From: Flectobacillus sp. BAB-3569
Lineage (GTDB): Bacteria > Bacteroidota > Bacteroidia > Cytophagales > Spirosomataceae
Reading direction: 5' to 3'
Assembly (NCBI RefSeq): GCF_002270355.1
Contig: NZ_NJFZ01000013.1
Span: 1-64,000 of the forward strand
DNA length: 64,000 nucleotides
Positions within the stretch are counted from its first letter, which is position 1. Every line of letters begins with the position of its first letter. Under the pieces are notes generated by a model that worked only from the letters and a program-made list of their open reading frames with translations, was not told the origin of the DNA and did no database searches. The position numbers and the translations under genes are program-made. Of this stretch, positions 60,841 through 64,000 are shown in pieces.

Positions 60841-61869
60841 ATGAAAAGAATTCTTTTACTCTTCTTTACTTGTCTGTGTTTCAGGCAGGCAAATGCACAA
60901 AGTATTCAGGGGAAAGTTGAAAGCTTTGTGATTAATGCTAAAACTTTACAAAATACAGGTGGAGAAAACCCTAATCGTAAAATCTCGGTATATCTTCCTC
61001 CGAATTACGAAAGCACACAAAAAAGATTTCCCGTGGTGTACTATTTACATGGCTTCATGGGTAATGATAGTATCACAACAGGCATGAAAGCGATTTTGGA
61101 TAAGAGTATTGCTCAAGCCAAAATCCGCCCTTTTATTTTGGTTATTGCCAGTCAATATACCCTTTTTGATGGCAGTTTTTATAGTAATTCAGCCCTGACA
61201 GGAAACTGGTCTGAATTTGAAGCTAAAGAATTGGTTACCAATATCGACCGCAAATACAGAACCCTTGCCAACCGCAATAGCAGAGGTATTGGCGGACATT
61301 CGATGGGAGGTTACGGAGCTATCAAAATCGGAATGTTGTACCCAGAAGTATTTAGTTCTGTATACGCCATGAGTCCAGGGTTATTGATGATGGTCAAAGA
61401 ATTTGGTGCTAATAGCGATTCATTTAAGGAACTCTCGAAAATAAAAACAGTCGAAGAATTACGAAAAACCTATTATCCTAAAGTATTGGTCGCTGTGGGA
61501 CGAGCATGGTCTCCCAATTCAGCCAACCCACCTTTTTATTGTGATATGCCTTTTACCTATCAAGGCGACAGTCTGCAAGTAAATCAGGCAGTGGTAGACA
61601 AATGGAATGCTAATTTTCCTGTATTGATGGCAGATAAATACGCGGATAATCTTCGTAAACTCAAAGCTATCAAATTGGATTGGGGAAGAAACGACGCCCA
61701 GCGCTTTCCGATTCAGTGCGGAGCTTTTAGTCAAAAGTTGGAAAACCTTGGTGTTGAGCATTTTGCAGAAGAGTATATTGGAAATCATGTGAACAAAATT
61801 TGGACAAATGATGGTAGAGTTTTGAATGACTTGCTTCCATTTTTTAATGATTATCTGGTTTTTGAATAA
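60841..61869 (+). CDS. Exported esterase, esterase D/feruloyl esterase-like (CE1 fold)
   Basis: 342 residues, signal peptide about 1-19 (CFRQANAQ). RKISVYLPPNYESTQKRFPVVYYLHGFMGNDSIT, the nucleophile elbow GIGGHSMGGYGAIKIGMLYPEVFSSVYAMSPGLL, and the catalytic His in EYIGNHVNKIWTND match the S-formylglutathione hydrolase/feruloyl esterase type of CE1. With the neighbouring CoA-ligation genes, release of hydroxycinnamates from plant cell-wall esters is the likely task; an endogenous ester or tributyrin activity is not excluded. Confidence 0.84.
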   Translation: MKRILLLFFTCLCFRQANAQSIQGKVESFVINAKTLQNTGGENPNRKISVYLPPNYESTQKRFPVVYYLHGFMGNDSITTGMKAILDKSIAQAKIRPFILVIASQYTLFDGSFYSNSALTGNWSEFEAKELVTNIDRKYRTLANRNSRGIGGHSMGGYGAIKIGMLYPEVFSSVYAMSPGLLMMVKEFGANSDSFKELSKIKTVEELRKTYYPKVLVAVGRAWSPNSANPPFYCDMPFTYQGDSLQVNQAVVDKWNANFPVLMADKYADNLRKLKAIKLDWGRNDAQRFPIQCGAFSQKLENLGVEHFAEEYIGNHVNKIWTNDGRVLNDLLPFFNDYLVFE

Positions 61870-61886
61870 CATATACGCTCGATAAA

Positions 61887-63182
61887 ATGCTCGCACTATT
61901 AGGATTTTCGACCATTGCTATTTTCTTATTTTTAATCATTACCAAACGTCTTTCTGTGATTACTGCTTTGGTAATCGTACCGCTTTTGGCAGGGATTATT
62001 GCAGGATTTTCTCCAAAGGAATTAGGAGAAATGATGCTTGCAGGCATGAAGCAAGTAGCACCAACAGGCATATTGTTAACCTTTGCGGTACTGTATTTTG
62101 CCACGATGCTCGATGCTGGACTTTTTGACCCAGTAGTCGCTTTTATCATCAAGTATGTAAAAGGCGATCCGCTCAAAGTTATTCTCGGAACAGCCATATT
62201 GACCATGATTGTGCATCTAGATGGCGATGGTACCGCCACTTTTATGATTGTGCTTTCGGCTTTTTTACCTATTTACAAACAGTTAAAAATCAATCGCTTA
62301 ATATTGCCTTGTATTGTTGCGTTGAGTGTGGGGCCGATGCATCTTGTACCTTGGTCTGGCACTTCGGCACGAGCTATTTCTACACTCAAATCGGATGCAG
62401 TACATATTTTCAACCCTAATATTCCTGCAATATTAGCAGGGCTAGCATGGGTTTTATTTGTGGCATATTTTCTAGGAATGAAGGAAAGAAAACGATTAGG
62501 AGTAGTAGATTTTGCCTATAATCATCAGGAAAATTTAACTGAAAATGAAAGAAGTTTACGTCGCCCAAAACTCATTATCCTCAATGCTATCTTGACGATT
62601 AGTTTAATTGTGATACTCATCAAAGGGCTCATTCCTGCGCCTGTGTTGTTTCTACTGGCAAGTATGTTGGCGCTGTTAATCAACTACCCTAGACTGAACG
62701 ACCAACAAAAAGTATTGCGTGGTCACGGTATGAATATTTTTCTGGTATCGAGTATGATATTTGTGGCGGGAATCTTTTCTGGAATTCTTACAGGTACAAA
62801 AATGATTGATGCTATGGCCAACGAATTGGTATCTTTGATTCCTCAGCATCATGCCAATCTTTTGCCTTTACTTACAGCGATTACAAGTTTGCCTGCAAGT
62901 ATTCTCTTCACGCCAGATGCCTACTACTTTGGTGTAGTGCCTATTTTGAGTCAAACTGCAACACAATTTCACTTAGATTCATTAGAAATAGGGCGCGCTG
63001 CTTTGCTTGGACAAATGACGGTTGGTTTTCCGATAAGTCCATTGACAGCATCTACTTTTTTATTGATTGGTTTGACAGAAGTAGATTTGGGAGAACATCA
63101 AAAGTTTACCTTCAAATGGGCTTGGGGTACTACTCTTGTGATGACGATTATGGCTTTATTGACAGGTTCGATACATATTTAG
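61887..63182 (+). CDS. CitMHS family citrate/metal-citrate type transporter
   Basis: 431 residues with about 11-12 membrane helices. MLALLGFSTIAIFLFLIITKRLSVITALVIVPLLAGIIAGFSP, GILLTFAVLYFATMLDAGLFDPVV and the paired hydrophilic loops VHLDGDGTATFMIVLSAFLPIYKQLKI and FTPDAYYFGVVPILSQT are the conserved CitMHS signatures. Members exchange or import di- and tricarboxylates, often as metal chelates. It is 17 bases after the esterase gene and 3 bases before the AtuA-like gene, so the substrate is probably an acid handled by the latter. Confidence 0.9.
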   Translation: MLALLGFSTIAIFLFLIITKRLSVITALVIVPLLAGIIAGFSPKELGEMMLAGMKQVAPTGILLTFAVLYFATMLDAGLFDPVVAFIIKYVKGDPLKVILGTAILTMIVHLDGDGTATFMIVLSAFLPIYKQLKINRLILPCIVALSVGPMHLVPWSGTSARAISTLKSDAVHIFNPNIPAILAGLAWVLFVAYFLGMKERKRLGVVDFAYNHQENLTENERSLRRPKLIILNAILTISLIVILIKGLIPAPVLFLLASMLALLINYPRLNDQQKVLRGHGMNIFLVSSMIFVAGIFSGILTGTKMIDAMANELVSLIPQHHANLLPLLTAITSLPASILFTPDAYYFGVVPILSQTATQFHLDSLEIGRAALLGQMTVGFPISPLTASTFLLIGLTEVDLGEHQKFTFKWAWGTTLVMTIMALLTGSIHI

Positions 63183-63185
63183 CAA

Positions 63186-64000
63186 ATGAAAAAAGATAAA
63201 ATAAGAATAGGATGCGGAGCAGGTTTTTCTGGTGATCGGATTGAGCCAGCGCTTGTATTGGCCGAGCAAGGCGAATTGGATTATCTTGTGCTAGAATGTC
63301 TGGCCGAAAGAACGATAGCTTTAGCTCAAAAAAGAAAATTACAAGATGCTTCCAAAGGTTACGACCCGCATTTAGAGAAGCGAATCAAATCATTATTGCC
63401 ATTATTAGTAAAAAATCAAATAAAGCTTATTACTAATATGGGAGCGGCAAACCCATTGGCAGCCGCCCACAAAGTCATTGAGATAGCCAAAGAATTGAAT
63501 TTACCCATCAAAGTAGCAGCCGTGACAGGAGATGATGCAACACAATGGGTAAGAAATAGCTCAACCCATTTTACCATTTTGGAAAATGGTCAAGCATTAA
63601 ACGACTATGAAGTGATTTCTATCAATGCCTATATGGGTGTTGAAGGAATTTTGGAGGCATTAACGGCTGATGCACAAGTTATTATTACAGGAAGAGTGTC
63701 TGATCCTTCATTGTTTTTAGCACCCATGATTCATGAATTTGACTGGCAAATGGATGATTATGATTTGTTGGGAAAAGGCACCGTGATTGGACACTTACTC
63801 GAATGTGCAGGACATATTACTGGAGGGTATTTTGCTGAACCCATCATGAAACCAATAGAAGGACTGGCAACTTTGGGACACCCTTTTGCCGATATTTATG
63901 CCGATGGTTCTGCTATTATTAGTAAAGTAAAGGGCACTGGAGGTAAAATTACGCTGCAAACTACCAAAGAACAGCTTTTGTACGAGGTCATCAACCCACA
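63186..64000 (+). CDS. AtuA-like (DUF1446) family protein, C-terminus beyond the window
   Basis: Open frame from ATG at 63186 (MKKDKIRIGCGAGFSGDRIEPALVLAEQGELDYLVLECLAERTIALAQ) to the window end, 271 residues without a stop. This N-terminal sequence, IKLITNMGAANPLAAAHKVIEIAKEL, and VIITGRVSDPSLFLAPMIHEFDW are characteristic of the AtuA/DUF1446 family named from acyclic terpene utilisation. The biochemical role is unknown. It follows the CitMHS transporter by 3 bases, so the two are probably one unit. An unseen DUF4387 partner often follows in related clusters. Confidence 0.85.
   Translation, partial: MKKDKIRIGCGAGFSGDRIEPALVLAEQGELDYLVLECLAERTIALAQKRKLQDASKGYDPHLEKRIKSLLPLLVKNQIKLITNMGAANPLAAAHKVIEIAKELNLPIKVAAVTGDDATQWVRNSSTHFTILENGQALNDYEVISINAYMGVEGILEALTADAQVIITGRVSDPSLFLAPMIHEFDWQMDDYDLLGKGTVIGHLLECAGHITGGYFAEPIMKPIEGLATLGHPFADIYADGSAIISKVKGTGGKITLQTTKEQLLYEVINP

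Noticed and set aside
61844-62239. 131-codon minus-strand frame at the esterase/CitMHS boundary
   Set aside because: Antisense to conserved CitMHS helices; low complexity, no start context or family resemblance.

Overview
The window looks like chromosome of a Bacteroidota bacterium, most likely a Cytophagales-type environmental species. The grounds are AT-rich coding sequence, a SusC/SusD pair led by an ECF sigma and FecR anti-sigma gene, TonB-dependent receptors with carboxypeptidase-regulatory-like N-termini, DUF3526 ABC permeases and almost no Shine-Dalgarno motifs. Genus cannot be fixed from the sequence alone. No rRNA, tRNA, CRISPR array, transposase or phage gene was seen.

Layout. 1-486: start of a TolC-like gene running off the window. 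753-7563: a TonB-dependent receptor, two DUF3526 ABC permeases, an ABC ATPase and an M15 D-Ala-D-Ala dipeptidase, all on the minus strand, preceded by a Fur-type palindrome. 7837-8952: a Fic protein with an upstream array of short repeats. 9320-15211: an RND efflux operon (TolC, AcrB-like pump, adaptor) led by a small protein resembling a lone ferredoxin-reductase NAD lobe. 15555-21309: a Crp-type regulator, a YHS protein, a deletion scar joining an ECF sigma start to the end of a VCBS/FG-GAP protein, a Fur-family regulator divergent from a thioredoxin-reductase-like flavoprotein (with a second copy of the Fur-type palindrome), and a TlpA-like protein. 21493-33789: a polysaccharide utilisation locus with GH88, heparinase II/III, SusD, SusC, FecR, ECF sigma and a sulfatase, suited to a sulfated uronic-acid glycan.

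33977-64000 is a large aromatic-catabolism island. Its plus-strand half encodes secreted esterases, an aromatic-acid MFS importer, a feruloyl/coumaroyl-CoA synthetase, a crotonase, an SDR dehydrogenase and an amidohydrolase. This is the gene set of the CoA-dependent beta-oxidative route that shortens p-coumarate, caffeate or ferulate to the hydroxybenzoate. Its minus-strand half encodes PobA, PcaHG, a PcaD-PcaC fusion, PcaB, a fused 3-oxoadipate CoA-transferase and a thiolase, which is the whole protocatechuate 3,4-cleavage (beta-ketoadipate) pathway. A further minus-strand operon (VOC-type extradiol dioxygenase, GalB-, GalC- and GalD-like enzymes, a DUF1932 dehydrogenase) looks like a gallate or related meta-cleavage route with a non-classical ring-opening enzyme. 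Four AraC-type regulators sit among these operons. Together they read as an ester-to-TCA-cycle system for plant phenolics in a Bacteroidota genome.

Two overall cautions. First, six genes are broken or lose their natural start by an apparent loss of exactly one base in an A/T homopolymer; this is more likely sequence error than biology and should be resolved before any gene is called dead. Second, several families of dispersed intergenic repeats and long hairpins recur between genes and do not correspond to any repeat class I can name.
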